DNA of 64,000 nt from the NCBI RefSeq assembly GCF_000003605.2, contig NW_003107106.1, forward strand, positions 69,760-133,759. The letters run 5' to 3'. The position numbers and the translations under genes were made by a program. Within the stretch, counting starts at the first letter, position 1. Every line of letters starts with the position of its first letter. Positions 47,441 through 60,720 of the stretch are shown here, piece by piece. Below the pieces are notes generated by a model. It was given only the letters and a program-made list of their open reading frames with translations, made no database searches and was not told the origin of the DNA. Source of the stretch: Saccoglossus kowalevskii. Its lineage: Eukaryota; Hemichordata; Enteropneusta; Harrimaniidae.

Positions 47441-49548
47441 ACACACCCTTTGACGGCTGGATAATTGAACCAACCAGTCGTGCTGTGAGACAGACGTGAA
47501 TGGAACGATATCGATTTACCTCACGGATAATTCCTCGCCATGATAAAAAGGTGTGTGTGCCAGCCGACATTGAAGTGTGGGTGTGATTAAACACGTTTAC
47601 CTTTATCGCTAGCTCAGCAGGCACTTTAAAACGTCGATTATAAGGTCATTATTTGAATGCTTATGGGTAGAATAAATAAACATTAAATATTCTATCCCAG
47701 TTTTTTTTTCAACAAGCAATATGTCAGAGGGTAAACCTCTCACGCCCACACATAGGTAATCATGATATACCCTTAAGCGTGACTATGACAACTGACACGG
47801 ACACAGCATTTAGCGAACCTTACAGATATTGCTATTAAAATGTTATAAAACGGGTAAATAATTTAAAGGTTGACATTATTCGGAAACTGTGACATTTCTA
47901 CTGCACCAGAGTTTTAATAGGAAGCTACCGAGAATATTCGAGAATGCTGGGCGTCGCATAATCATACGACCGCTTGACAAATTTGTTTTTGAGCAAATCA
48001 TTGACTTTTCAGCAAAAATGTATAACAAAATCGTTGTTATATTAGGTCCAGAACAAAGAAATTTCTAGTGAATTTATTTCCAAAATTGATGTATCAATAA
48101 AATTGTTCTTTTATTTTTTTATATTTTTGCTTTTAAAATCCTGTCACGCACATAGTTGTAACTTACACAGACGATGACCAGAATCATATCACAACGACTT
48201 TGACATTTACAATCCATCAATCATTCATTCATTTTTGTTTTAACATAACTGTGGTGCTATGTTAGTAAATCAAAAAAAAAACATAACTAAGAGTTTCTAC
48301 ATAGATGTATTATTATCTGTAAACATTTTTGTTTTGTAATGACACCCCTAATAAAATTTGTCAAGTAGTGTCTATTTGTTTTCTTGTAATGTCAAAGTCT
48401 TCAGAATCCCAAAATCACTAGTAGCAATAAACCTATCAAACTAGTGTTGTTTCTCATTCCATAATTGTAATAAACAATTCTATCTTCCTTGCATACCAAG
48501 AACAATATTTTATATTTATATTTTAAGGTTTTATATCTGTCTGTGTGAAATGTGTGAACTTACAAATTCTTTAAATTAGGCCTAACCTAGTTTGTTTCAA
48601 AATATTACCTCAATATTATTTTTCACATTAGCCCATCTGAAACAACCCTAATGTGTACCAATCATTTATCATCGACCATCATTGGCCACACGCATACACT
48701 TTTGTTTCTCACAAAATATCTTATAATTTCTGATCTCGTTATATTAATTTCAAGTATGTCTTTGCTACGTACATAATGTTGAAAGTTCCCCAAAATAGAA
48801 CTGCATGTATATTTCGTATTGATAACCCAAACAAAGCTATATCCCCCTCAACCCCCACCCCATCCTAGTAAACACCCGCAGCAACATCCAAACTCATTAT
48901 AACAATGCAGTGATATAGTCCAGACTAAATAGGACGAAATCGGACCACTATACGAACACCTGTGGAGGCAATCATGCTATGATGTTTAAGCACAACACCT
49001 GCAAATCATACAGTCTGCGTTTCTACGGGATCTCTAATTTCATCTCCCACTGTTTTTGTTTAGTCTATAATCAGCTCCATAGATGTGGCGAAAGATAACG
49101 ATTCTCCATGTATAGTCTGGCGTTCGGCTGAAGTGCCATCGCAATTATGTAAGTAGTTTATCGTGATGTATGTAGATTCCATATAGCAATACTGTTAATG
49201 CAAATTATTTAGGTACGATCCACGGTGCCGATTATGCAAATTAAAATAATATGAGATAATGCAAATTACCCCCCCCCCGTTTACAGTTTTACTTCTTTGG
49301 TTATTCGGCCACGTGACATTTACAAAATGCTGACCATAAACGTGGGTGAAATGATACCGACTACTCGTGCAACTAACTAAACTCACATCAGATATGTGAG
49401 TGACAGGACGACCAACTCAAACGCGAAACTACATGATTGGTAGCTGTGCACTGTACCATCCATACAATATATTTAGAAAAGTCACATGTATCTAATTTTT
49501 CTGAAAATTATATTGTTCAAAAGGGAAGTCAGTGTCGTCATTTAGTGA
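47441..49548. other. intergenic, no gene recognised
   Basis: AT-rich; the longest frames are under 100 codons and overlap the duplicated unit. A C-tract of about 11 lies at 49268-49278. Confidence 0.35.
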
Positions 49549-49600
49549 ACTTTTGACATAGATTGCAAATGCGTATTCAGTTGCAATCTATGTCAAAAGT
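49549..49600. repeat. perfect 20-bp inverted repeat (hairpin)
   Basis: The left arm is 49549-49568 (ACTTTTGACATAGATTGCAA) and the right arm 49581-49600 is its exact complement, with a 12-nt loop. There is no pairing of note outside the arms. It could be a very small fold-back element, a cruciform-forming site or a hairpin RNA. It is shorter than a normal animal pre-miRNA and lacks the bulges and lower stem expected of one. Confidence 0.8.
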
Positions 49601-51472
49601 AAATAAAATAAACATTTTCAGACTGAATCTTTCCTACCTGTTGGTGTCATATTCCACAAATATTGCACCAACGATGGGTGCTCGCAACATTGATAAATTA
49701 GCATTACAAGTTAAATTGTCAGGTAATTAAAAAGTACATCGACAAACCATGTTTTCTAAAGATGAAATATAAGATTGTGTTTGTATTTCCAAGTTTCATA
49801 AAAATGCCTCAAAACAGTATTAGCAAATATAAATGCCCACGCTTTTAAAATTGAGAAAGCGAAAACAAAATTTATACCAGCTGTCTACATAATTCAACGA
49901 GTACTAAGGGCATGCACTCAATAAACTGTCGGTAATTGTGCCTATTTGTAACTGATTAACGTATTATAATTAATGGAAGCGGATCTCATAATATACGTGG
50001 GTGGACACACAGTGAAGGTAAGTGCTTCCATTTCCTATTCAGATATATCAATGCGTAATTTCCGCTAAACAATTTAAAAATGTATCTACAGAAATATTGT
50101 TTGATGGAAGTACAGAATTAGCTTGTTCCTACTTCCTTCCCACACGCAGAAATGTTATAAGAATGTAGATTTTTCTGTTCCTTTTATTTTTATGATGGCA
50201 TTTTCATAACTACAATCAGAATACCCGTGTAATTACAACGACTCGATGTCTGATGTGTCCAACCATCAAATAACTAATATTTGTTTTCTTGTGTACAATT
50301 TGTCAATAGTAAACTATTTCGCATTTTTTTCTTCTCTGTCTTTGCCAGTTAAGGAACTAAACGATCACTATCTGTGTCCTAAACAAGAATGTGTCTATGG
50401 TTGATTTTCACAATGTGATCGTTTATGTTTTATTATGAAGTAGAAACACCTAGTATTATATATTTATTTCACCAAAGTTACATCAGACCTATTTGTCAGA
50501 TGTATTCCCATTAATCCCATCAAGTACCATTTAGATTTGATGCCGTAACTTACATTTGGTTTTTGTAACTATAATGTGGCCTTTTTCGAACATTTGGACA
50601 TTTTTTCCGTATTCGAGTACATTCACACGTCTACAAAATCTCCTATATCTATCTGAGATCAAAGATATATCATGCGTTTAAACTTTGAATATTCTGCTGT
50701 GAGGTTTGAAAGGACGTGTAAATTCATGTAAGATTATATATATATATTACTCAATTACAATTACCAATGAATATATTCTGAGATATTTCAATGATTCTAC
50801 GACATCACTGATTCCTTACACATTCTTCACCATGTCAATTATCCCTATAATTCATCAATGCCAAGGTATTTAACAGTTTGGGAATTTTATTGCGATATAC
50901 ATTAAAATATCAAAGATGATATTGGACAAATGTAAATCATTAAGCTGCTATAACCGCATCACTGTAAAAGTGAGGCTGAATATATTTCTACAAAAACGTA
51001 GTAACTACGGAAATATAATTAAACTCAAGTTCGCTACAAGGACAACATGCTTACACGTGATATTCATTGCGCAATAAAGAGTAGTTGTTTTCGTAAAAAA
51101 ATCACCTTGACTAGTTGTGTCAATTAACATTTTTTGTATAGACGTGAGTATGGGGGAACCACATCCCAGCAACATCCTGAATATATCAGCATGAGCGCTT
51201 CTATTGATGTGGTGTATATTGCTGCTGTTAATGAAATGAACTCAACCAACTAATGTGAAACAGTTGCTAAATAGATACAATATTGACGCAGTGTGCACAA
51301 ATTTGTAATTTCGATCTCAGACCAAGGCATAATTTAAAACACCTGGATGCCAGATGGTGAGTGATGTCAGGTATTACGGCAGTTGGCTACAATTAAAACA
51401 GATGCTCGTATTTCCTTGATATTTACAATATGTTTTTATTTTATGCTCCATGATGTAGGATTACTGAACTAC
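49601..51472. other. intergenic, no gene recognised
   Basis: AT-rich with no recognised coding, RNA or repeat feature. If 51473-51537 is a real minus-strand first exon, this stretch would be its intron. Confidence 0.35.
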
Positions 51473-51537
51473 CTCGGCAAGCAAATTATTTTCTCCGCAT
51501 TGTAATCCACAACATACCAAACTGCACCACGGGCCAT
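51473..51537 (-). CDS. candidate first coding exon of an unrecognised gene
   Basis: On the minus strand a well-placed ATG (AAGATGGCC, G at +4) opens MARGAVWYVVDYNAEK, which runs to Leu-Pro-Arg at a possible donor GAG|GTAGTT (51473/51472). The pattern (aromatic, VVDY, then a charged turn, then a hydrophobic stretch ending near Pro) is like the starts of some invertebrate proteins that open with a short VV-E/D-F strand, but this is only a resemblance. No downstream exon was found, so it may be chance. Confidence 0.2.
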
Positions 51538-52209
51538 CTTCGTTATCAGCTTGGTGAATGTATTCGGGTGCTGAGAGCTAAATCTCAGCTTTCCCGCGTT
51601 TTGGAATTGTGGAATAAATTAGTTCTCATCACAAGGAATATATTCCTACAGGTTGGCCATGAAAGATTTTCTTGTGAGGCGCTTCCGGTATGATTGCCAA
51701 GCCCATAACTCTCAGTCTACAGTTCGTATAAAACGACAGAACCAGCACAAGACTGTTTTGGAGAATATTAATCCAAAAACAAAATGTTCTAAAATAAAAA
51801 AGAATCAACATTCATAACTGAAACCATTTATTATTTGAAAGAAAATTTCATGAGATATAATTTCGCTCAGGATACTACATTCACTAGAAAAAAAAACACA
51901 ATAAATATTTTTACACTTTATACCATAATTAAAACTTAGCATCACAAAATGTGTCATAGTAGTTTTCGATATTTTCATGAAACTATTATTTTTTGGGTAG
52001 ATGAACCAACATTTAATTATTATCTTTATCATGAAAACTGAACCTTACAACTTAAATAAAAAGATATAACTATTCAAAAGTCTTCTATTTCCTACCACAC
52101 TAGTGCAATTTAGCTGGGGTACAAAGATAATCTTTCGGTGAGTGGCGTTAATTATGTATGATATAATGAATTAGATCGCGTGATGATTACAATGTGTTCA
52201 CCGTTGCTG
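51538..52209. other. intergenic, no gene recognised
   Basis: AT-rich, with only short frames on either strand. Confidence 0.35.
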
Positions 52210-52217
52210 TCACGTGA
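52210..52217. promoter_or_regulatory. TCACGTGA E-box
   Basis: A palindromic USF/MITF-type site about 110 nt before the CRE cluster. It is one of six copies of this octamer in the window. Confidence 0.3.
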
Positions 52218-52324
52218 CCAAGAAATGAATATGCGGGGTGCACATCACGGACATTTCAAACAACAAATTCTAGACGCAGGCGTGATGTGACACTTTAGTC
52301 TAATACACCCAGTGTCAACCAGTT

Positions 52325-52443
52325 TACGTCATATATAAACTAAAGACAGCCGTAAGGGAAATTTAGGTTGGTATTTTACGACGCCACTCGGTACATGACG
52401 TTAATTACGAATGACGTCACTTACGTCATTGCATTCACGTCAT
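52325..52443. promoter_or_regulatory. cluster of five CRE/ATF-type motifs with a TATA-like box
   Basis: Five CREB/ATF-type sites lie within 119 bp: TACGTCAT 52325-52332, TGACGT 52396-52401, the full palindrome TGACGTCA 52412-52419, TACGTCAT 52422-52429 and CACGTCAT 52436-52443. The first runs straight into TATATAAAC (about 52333-52341), a CRE-TATA arrangement known from cAMP-responsive promoters. No gene is recognised immediately downstream on either strand, so it may be an enhancer or the promoter of a non-coding or far-spliced transcript. Confidence 0.4.
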
Positions 52444-53739
52444 TGAGTTTTCATGAGATCGTTCGATGACAAACAGAGATTAAACACTTGCAATAAAAGA
52501 TTGATGTCGCATTATATTGAAAGTGGCGTTGAAATATCTTTCCCCTGTGTGAAATAAAGTTAGTGTCAATTGAAGGAACTGTGCGCCAGTGCGCCGTCAA
52601 TTGCACCCCAATACCTCTAAGCCCCAACCTGCCACACAAAAATGCACTATGTGTCACCACTAGCAATAACACTTTCAATTTCCACGTAAAAAAAAAAGAC
52701 TTGTATTATTTATATATGGGTATGCGAGGCACCAATTTTTAGTGAAAATTACGACTCGGGACGTTAAACCCATCGCTCGAAACAACATTTCCAGGGGAAA
52801 AAACACTTTTTAAAGTGGTTTAAACATGTTTTGCAGCAGTAGACACCATGGTAAAATGAACCTATCATTGTCATATCACCATTAAATGCATTACTAGTAT
52901 ATCAACACAGCTTTTTATTCCTGCAGTCGACATTTCAAAACAGAGATCCCTTTAAAACCTCTTTGAAAATGTCAAAAAGGAGGGGTATATGAAAAAAAAA
53001 ATACAAGAATTACTGTTCCAGTGACCTGGGGTTTGCTCGTCTCAGGTTTGTGACTGGGTCGCGGTTTTGCAATTGAGTGGTGCATGATTGGGGGTCAACG
53101 TACTATTTCATCAAGATCTAAGCACCACACGAGTGACAGACATCCATGGTACAGAGGAACAACTTTCCAATAGGTAGCTCCCTCTAGCGGCGTAAAAAAG
53201 ACGTAGCTGAGCGAAAGCAGTTTTGTTCAACACCGGATAGATTTGGCGTTTAGAATATGACACATCTCTAGATAATACAATTCCTTTATATTGGCGACAA
53301 CTAAATTTCAAAACATTGTCAACCCTCACAGAAGCGCTTAAATGCTAGAATGCGCTACATATCGAAGGTCTAGCCATATCATACATTACATATTTAGTCT
53401 AAATGAATTGAATGTCGCCCGTTCGTATACATATAATATAACATATTTGGTATAGTAAGCCGGATATTGAAGTTCGGAATGTGTAATAATCAAATAACAA
53501 AACATATATATATAATCAACTCACGAATGTCATGTATTTTAAATAGGACAGGATATTTTATTTGGAACGTACACAAAAACAATATCTGATTCTGAGTAAA
53601 GTCTAATATAAGAATCATACAATAACACAACTAATCTAGATTTATTTTCGAATCCGAAATACAAAAATAGCGTAAATACTATAAACATATATTAATAAAC
53701 AATGTTTCATTTGGCAATATTTGGTAATCAGATGAGTAC
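52444..53739. other. intergenic, no gene recognised
   Basis: Frames of up to 75 codons, no motifs. The right part probably grades into the 3' end of the LINE below. Confidence 0.35.
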
Positions 53740-55170
53740 ATACATAGTTCATAGAGAAAACTGTTATGTTCACAGTGAAAAAATGTAATGTTTTTCATCA
53801 CCTACGTCATTAGAGTCACACTTGTTACATACCCTGTCAATTTTATTTATTCCCTTGTGACGGCCTGTTTCAATTGTCAAGAAATGAACGGAATTTGGAG
53901 TAATGTGTTTTCTTGTTCATCCAGCTATTTTTCGAATTTATAATTATTTTTTTATTATTTTTTGACCAGTTTTGTTCAACTGACTTTCCACGTTTGTTGA
54001 GTACAGTTGAGTTACAGATTGCAAAAAATTGCCTGATTAGTATCCGTGAATGTCATATTTGTAATTTGTAGAAGTTTTTGGAAAAAATTATACCAAGCAT
54101 CGTATTTATACCCACTACTTTCTTTAAAAGCAGCTTCGATAATTATGTTGTTTGTTTTCTTACATGACAACCGTTGATAACATTTTATGACAGTAGTACA
54201 ATTACAAGTGGGAAACGACCAAGTTCACTTCTACAAGCAATTTGATGCCTTCCTGTGTACTCCCCAAACTCACTCACTCTGGCATTATTTTATTAAAGAT
54301 AGCTTTGATACAGAAATAGTATTATCAATCTCTGATTTGCTATTGCCAGTTCCGCTAAATAGATTAGTCAGAAAACTACCCCAAACCTCTGACCCATAGA
54401 GAATAAGAGAATCAAACAGTTTACAGACTAGACTCAGGGCACTGAATGGCATTCATTTGAATCCCAGAGCATTTTATACATTTTAAATGATGCTTTGTGA
54501 GCTTTTCATACAATCTTGCTGTGGCTGCACTAATTTTTTTGATTGAAAAGTGATGCCAAGGTAGTTATAAAAAATCGTGTTCGTGTTGTGTTCCATTACT
54601 GTAGAATTGAAGGTTTTTACCAGTGCTGTTGAAAACTATAATTTTAGATTTGTTTATGTTAACTTTAATTTCCATTTCTGGCAGTAATTTTGAATGGCAT
54701 CAATGCCCTTCTATAGACCATCATGACCTAGTTGATAGCAACAGAAGATCATCTGCATATAAAATACAGTTAAATTTCACACCATTCAGGTCCACTGGGT
54801 CAAAATTGTTAACTACATCACAAATACCATTGACATATATATTAAACAACTGGGGACTTAAATTGCAGCCTTGTTTTACACCTCTATTAGAATCCAAGTA
54901 TGGTGTATTTCCCCTATTCATTTGTTTTTATTATTCAAATGCTTTGGAGAAGTCAATAAAGCATGAAAAAATAATTTTCTGTCTTTTTGCGTTTTTGTTT
55001 AGATATTTTGTAATCAATGATCTCAAAATATAGATGTTATCTGTTGTCCTATGATATTTCTTAAAGCCAAACTGGTTATCCCTGTTTTGATTATTTTCAT
55101 ACAGATAGTTTGTTAACCTGCTATTTAATATCATGGTATAAAGTTTGGATAAACAACTGGAGATTTCGAA
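53740..55170 (-). mobile_element. decayed LINE, reverse transcriptase to C-terminus (CR1/L2/Daphne-type)
   Basis: Read on the minus strand: fingers/palm motifs near 55134-54931 (NQFGFKKYHRTTDNIYIL, then CFIDFSKAFE), then GVKQGCNLSPQLFN, then the catalytic box LYADDLLLLS (about 54745). Further on are LYGSEVWG near 54400, ELGRFPL near 54205, and the tail TETGRHKGINKI with CNKCDSNDVGDEKHY near 53810. About 60 residues that normally lie between FSKAFD and GVKQG are missing, and frames shift and stop in several places, so the copy is dead. The 5' part (endonuclease, ORF1) is absent: a 5'-truncated insertion. The clade is judged from these motifs only. Confidence 0.85.
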
Positions 55171-58050
55171 ATATAGGTTTCATACTATTTCTCTCCCTGA
55201 TAATGTTCTTGCAAAAACGTACATATGTATAACATTATGTTGTTTTGAAGAAGAATCTAGAAAACAGTATAGCCGTCTTCATTGCTTGGCATGAAATTAC
55301 CATATGCATTCCGTCATACCATTATCGAAAAATACACCCACATAAACAACCGCTCTTTGACACGAATAAAATCGTAAAAATAAGAAAGACAAAAGGTGTT
55401 GGTTACGATTGGCGGCAACCAGAGACCGTCTCGGATGCAAGGTTAGTGGCACACCTTTACAATGACGTCATTACCGGCGCATTTTTGATTTGGGAGATAG
55501 ATATACGTGTATGGGCAACCGAAACCGCCCTTCCTGGCCTGTGCAATGTGACTGAATGCGACACAATCAACTAGGAGGTGGTTAGCCGGCGGCAACTGCG
55601 CATTGTTGGTATGTCACGTGATCAAAACCTTTACTGTATACATGTACTGTAAATCGCGTCATTCTGAATTTCCGTGGTATTTTTTTTTGCGAGTCAGCGA
55701 AATTTTGTAACATAGAAAATTACTCCGGGTTCCTCAGTGACTTTCGCACTAGTTTGTCTCCGCAAATGCCATAAATTCCTGAAGTCAAACATATCTGGCA
55801 ATGAAAATAAAACTGTTCATAGTATGTGTTCGTACGAGTGCGTAAATTGTATTATTCCAGAGATAAATACTACTAGGTTGTTTAAATTATTGCAATTTTG
55901 TGGCGATATCTTTACTGTTGCTATGGGCCCTGTTTCAAAAATATCCATATTTAATATTCGCATTTGTGTCGTCTCTCCGCGTGAAACGTGCAGTATATAA
56001 GCGTTGTATACATTCTCCGAGCATGGACTGCTAATTGCCGTTGGTGGCGTGCATGGATACTACGTTAAACCGTATTGAAAACGTACAAATATGTACGAGG
56101 CGAAGATGATAACAAAAGCAAAGTTCCTAGATGAAGAAGCTTCACAAATGCAGAATAATGCAATTTACAGTTTTTTTTAATATTACATTTCATTTTCTAG
56201 GCATTCGACGTTTCATGAGTATTATTCTCCAGCAAAGGACTATTTGGAACACATACAAAATGTATTTGACTAATATTCACACAATATTTAGTTTTAATTT
56301 TCTTCTCATACTAAATAATAATCTATTAGTTTTCTGATTTGTCTTGCATTCAGAACTTTCAAAATAGTACACTGGTGTAAAAGGGGGTACCTGAAATTTT
56401 CTAATATTAGATTAGGGGTCCTTGACATTTTCATGACCAAACAAGAACATTTTTAGGCGATATTAGTAAAAAAAAACAGTCCTCGTAATTTTTTCTATTG
56501 AATGCTCCCATAGTTTAAAAGGATATGACGTAATCTGTTGCAAAGCCTGTACTTGTTCGATAGCACACCATAGTAGTAAAACCATTTATGATAAAGAGGT
56601 TGCTGCACGGCAATCACGTGATACGACCACGTGAATTTTAATCGTCAATGTTGAAGATTATTTTATTTATTATTATTATTTAAAAATAGTCGAAATATCA
56701 GATTTATAACTACTGGGCTTAATCGTCAATGTTGGACTTTATTGAAAATATCTCTTTCCATTTCCGTAATGTCGCGCGTCTCATTCCGGTTTCTTACTCG
56801 TTTTGTAATGTGCTATCAATATTGTGGTGTGATCCCTACAAATATATGCACTACGCCAACAACGGCAACCTGTATTCACCACCGCGGTCTAGGCAAAGCG
56901 CGGTTGCAGGGAAAAAAAAACGTTCGTACGTTCAAGAAAAATAAAAAAATTAGACAACGTGACAAAAAATTTAACCGGTCACTCTCTTCCAGCCACCCCC
57001 ATGATTTGAAATGTTCGACTCCAAACATTGAGTATTCGAATGTCAAAATTGGAACACATACATGTGTGTTGTTTACATTTTTTATAAAAGATGTTGTCTG
57101 AAATTTTAGCGTAAATATCATCACTAACATTTCGTTGCATAGTTGTTCCATGGGTGCCGGGTTGCCCTGCGTAGAGAATACAGGAGAAGTGGTCCAGTTT
57201 CTAAGTTGACCTATACTGTATATCCACAAATACACTTTGTTACAGTGATAGTGACAGGAATCTGACAGTCTAGCCGGTTAGTTTATCGTCGGTGCATTTT
57301 ACTGTTTGTGTTTCACCTCAGACCACTAAAAGAACTTCAAACCACCAAATAATCCTGGATCAATAACACACAAAATATCTGCACGCCTATTTCTTAGGAA
57401 GAAATACGACTAGACGAGACGAACCAATCTCAATGAATCTTATTAAATTAAGATCCTAGTTTTGGCTTTTTTTTTCATTTTTTTTTTGTATATATTTTTT
57501 TTAATTTATTTTATTTTGATCATGTATTTACTTTTTTTGAAGTTTTGGTAATTGCGAAAGCCAACAAATATGTGGCGATAGTTAAAAATATATCAAATCA
57601 CAAGTACGTAACACAAAACATACAAAAGTACAAAATAATTTTTAAAAAACAGTAAAAGTAAAGTAAATATATAAAATAAAATACACGCCGTACAATCTTA
57701 ATCAGATTGGAGACGAACCAACTCGATGTGGCCACTGTAACGGGTAGTATAATTGTAAGAACAGATTTTGTATTTTTTCAAAATGATGTGCAATATAAAA
57801 TCATGAGCTCAACGGAATGAATTGTTATGTGACACAAGTCACTAGCTTTGCTTACAAATACGCCACATAGTACATATAGGCAGTGACTATCAACAAATCA
57901 TGTATCTTTTTCACACGATTTGTCAATATGCATGTATCGTTGTCAGATTTTTCCAAAGAAAACTAGACGTACATGAGTGCATGTTTCATGAATTGCCAAG
58001 TAAGTATTTATCAATTAGTAGCACAACTCTATTATATTGATTCATTGTAT
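55171..58050. other. intergenic, no gene recognised
   Basis: The longest frames are 109-119 codons (55245-55574 +; 56742-57101 + and its antisense 56876-57235) without domains. TCACGTGA occurs at 55614-55621 and 56614-56621. Long T-tracts lie at 57463-57540. Confidence 0.35.
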
Positions 58051-58374
58051 CCTCGGAGGTGGACATCCGGGCATTTTCTACCGCCTGGCATCCCTCGCGG
58101 TGAAAACAAAGGCCCAAACCTTGCAGAAAACGGTACTTTGGGGTGATTGTTGAGACTCCTCTGAACAGTGCAACAAGATTATCCCTACGTGTGTAACATA
58201 TATAAATTTGATTGTTCAGGAATACTTCAAAGTTGAGTTTGTGTTGTTTTCTCGAATTTTCACCGGCTCGACCGGCGTTCCACAGCAGCGCGCTCAGAGC
58301 CCATAGAAATGCATGTACAGTGGTGCGCGTCTTAGCAACATGGAACGTCTTGTGACGTAGCTCCGCCGCCGAGG
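58051..58374 (+). repeat. 325-bp dispersed repeat, copy A
   Basis: This repeat is about 75% similar to 61275-61603 in the opposite orientation. Its ends are short inverted repeats: ATCCTCGGAGGTGGA on the left and ATCCTCGGCGGCGGA read inward on the right, so it is a MITE-like element. The middle reads SEQCNKI, YINLI and VEFVLFSRI in one frame, and the same peptide pattern persists in copy B despite nucleotide divergence. The phrase GTTGAGTTTGTGTTGTTTTC is identical in both. Confidence 0.75.
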
Positions 58375-60525
58375 ATACATTGATGCTTAGTTGTTCTCAA
58401 ATGCACCTGTAATTTGTGTAAGTGCATGTGGCGGGGTTTAGGAAATGCATTTTTTTTTAATATTAGAGGAAATATGATAATACTTATATTCTTACAATAT
58501 GACCAAATATTGATTGTTTCCCTCTCCAATTTATGTGTATAATTTAGTGCCCAATCTATATATAATGGGGACTACAAACAACTATTAACAAATACAAATG
58601 TCTCTTAATACTCGAAAATATACATTGTAGTATTGTTCAAGATTATATGTGATTTTCACTCTTTAATACAGAACGGTTAAAGTCATTAAGATACCGAATA
58701 TGATAACAATACGGGGTCATCGGACTATTATTGGGGAAACGTGAGTCCAATTTGCATGTTGAAATTATTTCTATATATTTCAAAATTGTGACGCATGCTG
58801 AAAAAGTCGTACATTATTATTGATATGAATCCTAACCTTGTAGCAAATTTACCAAGAAATTACATGTATCGTGTTTCCATGGCGATAATGCATTGCATAT
58901 ATATGTATCACGCGCTCATTAGTGCAGCATTTGAATACTGTGCTCCAACTACCTCAAATTGAACTTGAATTGGGATTCGTAGTGAAGTACACAACGCGAG
59001 TAAATACATTATTTGCTTTATAACAAAATTGGCACACGCGCGACGACGACCGCCACAGTTTATGCTCAGTTACGTCTTCGCCAGCCAAGGTTCGTTTATC
59101 CGGCCATCGCCTCACCACTCCACCTTGGCAGACTGTATACAGCAAACGTGTATTTAATTGCGCCCTCTCAGGCAATACAAAATTTCTTTGAATGCATTGT
59201 CCAGCCAAATTGCTCGTTGTAGCATCACGGATAAAATTGTACATTAAAAGTTTTCTTCCCAGCCAGATTGATCTGACATGTCAATAACTGTTACAGGGGG
59301 GCTAAAATTCCAACTGATTCGATCAATTCATTTTATTAAAGAGCGGTAATCGTCGCGCCGCGCACGTGCGACATTTGTGTTGATCAACATTGATTTCCCC
59401 CACACTCCAATGCGCTCTTCTAATGGAAATCACAAGTATAAGGTTTGACCTGGGCACGACTTGCACTAATTACCGCCGGTTACTCCTTCGATACATTCCA
59501 ATCACCTAAAAAATATCTAATTAAATTAATTACTTGTTGATCTGCACAACATCCAAAGTCGCCATCCTTGTTTATATGAGACCATATATCTCGCGCATGC
59601 CCTTTAATTTGCTGCACTGCACTACTAAAGAAACATAGCTACGGCATACGGCCAGCATGAAATGCACGGTAATATTCGTGTGCATGATGGAAGCTATATG
59701 CTCTCCTTATAATATGAACATAGATTTTCAACCGTCGCACGTTGGAAAACATAGCAACTGTGATGATACATACCGAAGATAATCCTGGCAAGTGGAAACT
59801 GTGGAAAGGCCGCTAAAAATTACATTTTCGAATGCGCATGCGTGTTGCATGGCATAATTAATCAATAATTAAACAAGTGGTTTGTCAGACGATTGAATCC
59901 TGGAAAAACATTGAGATTTTTAAAAAAAATTATTGTTGTATCAGGCGCCAGGCAATGATGTCTCTCTTGACTTTTCGTATTAGGTGCTGATTGTAATGTA
60001 ATCTCCCAAACCTAATGCATCGCAGACTGTATTCGGATTTAAACTGCTGAGTGAACAGTCGGTTCTGGAAATCGATCCCATCGCCAAGGTGGTGATATGT
60101 GATGCACTTTGAAGTTTTTAGTTTCTACATTTAGTTCTCAGTAGTCTTTGTTTTATGTACCGTGTTTGGCAAAACAGTCTAGCGATCTATCGATCTTTAT
60201 TTGTAGCATAACACGAGCGTGTCACGTGATTTTAACACAACTTATGCAAATTGGAAAGCCGATTTGCAGCTGTATTTATTGGTATACCCAGTTATGTTAT
60301 TTATTTATGAGAGTTTGAGCAAATAATCAATTCAAAATAGTTTTTGAAGAAAAAGTGAATATAGACTGTGTTGTCGGGATTTATGACATACAAAAAAACA
60401 GTCAAAACAGCCCGAGGCTTCATGTAGCATCATCTATGTAACTTGCTGCCTGTTTTTATAAAATTCGTCGATGAAAAGGTCATACATCCGGGCATATTAA
60501 GTTTTTCATCATTTTCCGCCATTTT
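58375..60525. other. intergenic, no gene recognised
   Basis: AT-rich. A TTAA-AGAGCGG...CGTCGCGCCGCG end of the fold-back MITE family occurs at 59333-59358 without a clear partner end. TCACGTGA lies at 60222-60229. No coding frame is recognised. Confidence 0.35.
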
Positions 60526-60720
60526 TGCTGGTCCATACACAACAAATATACAGCTTATATATTTGCTTCACTAGTAACAAGCACACTCTCTCTGGATCCA
60601 CGTTCACCTGTAAGTTTTTTTCACATTCATACAATCTAGTTGTTATTTGGAGCAAGGTTTAGGTCAAGAAGTTGATTTTTGTAAGTTGTCTACAAAATGT
60701 TTTCAACATAGATAATATAT
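60526..60720 (+). repeat. diverged direct duplication, copy 1
   Basis: The order of shared phrases matches 62715-62970: a CTGGT-ACACAACAAA-ATATA block, then GATCCA-TTC-TGTAAGTT, then TTATTTGGAG, then GTCTACAAAAT and TGTTT. Similarity is patchy, about 60-70% by eye, and copy 2 has an extra segment in the middle. The shared TGTAAGTT looks like a splice donor. Confidence 0.45.

Noticed and set aside
54623-55033. 136-codon plus-strand frame
   Set aside because: It is antisense to the LINE reverse transcriptase, whose motifs read on the minus strand.
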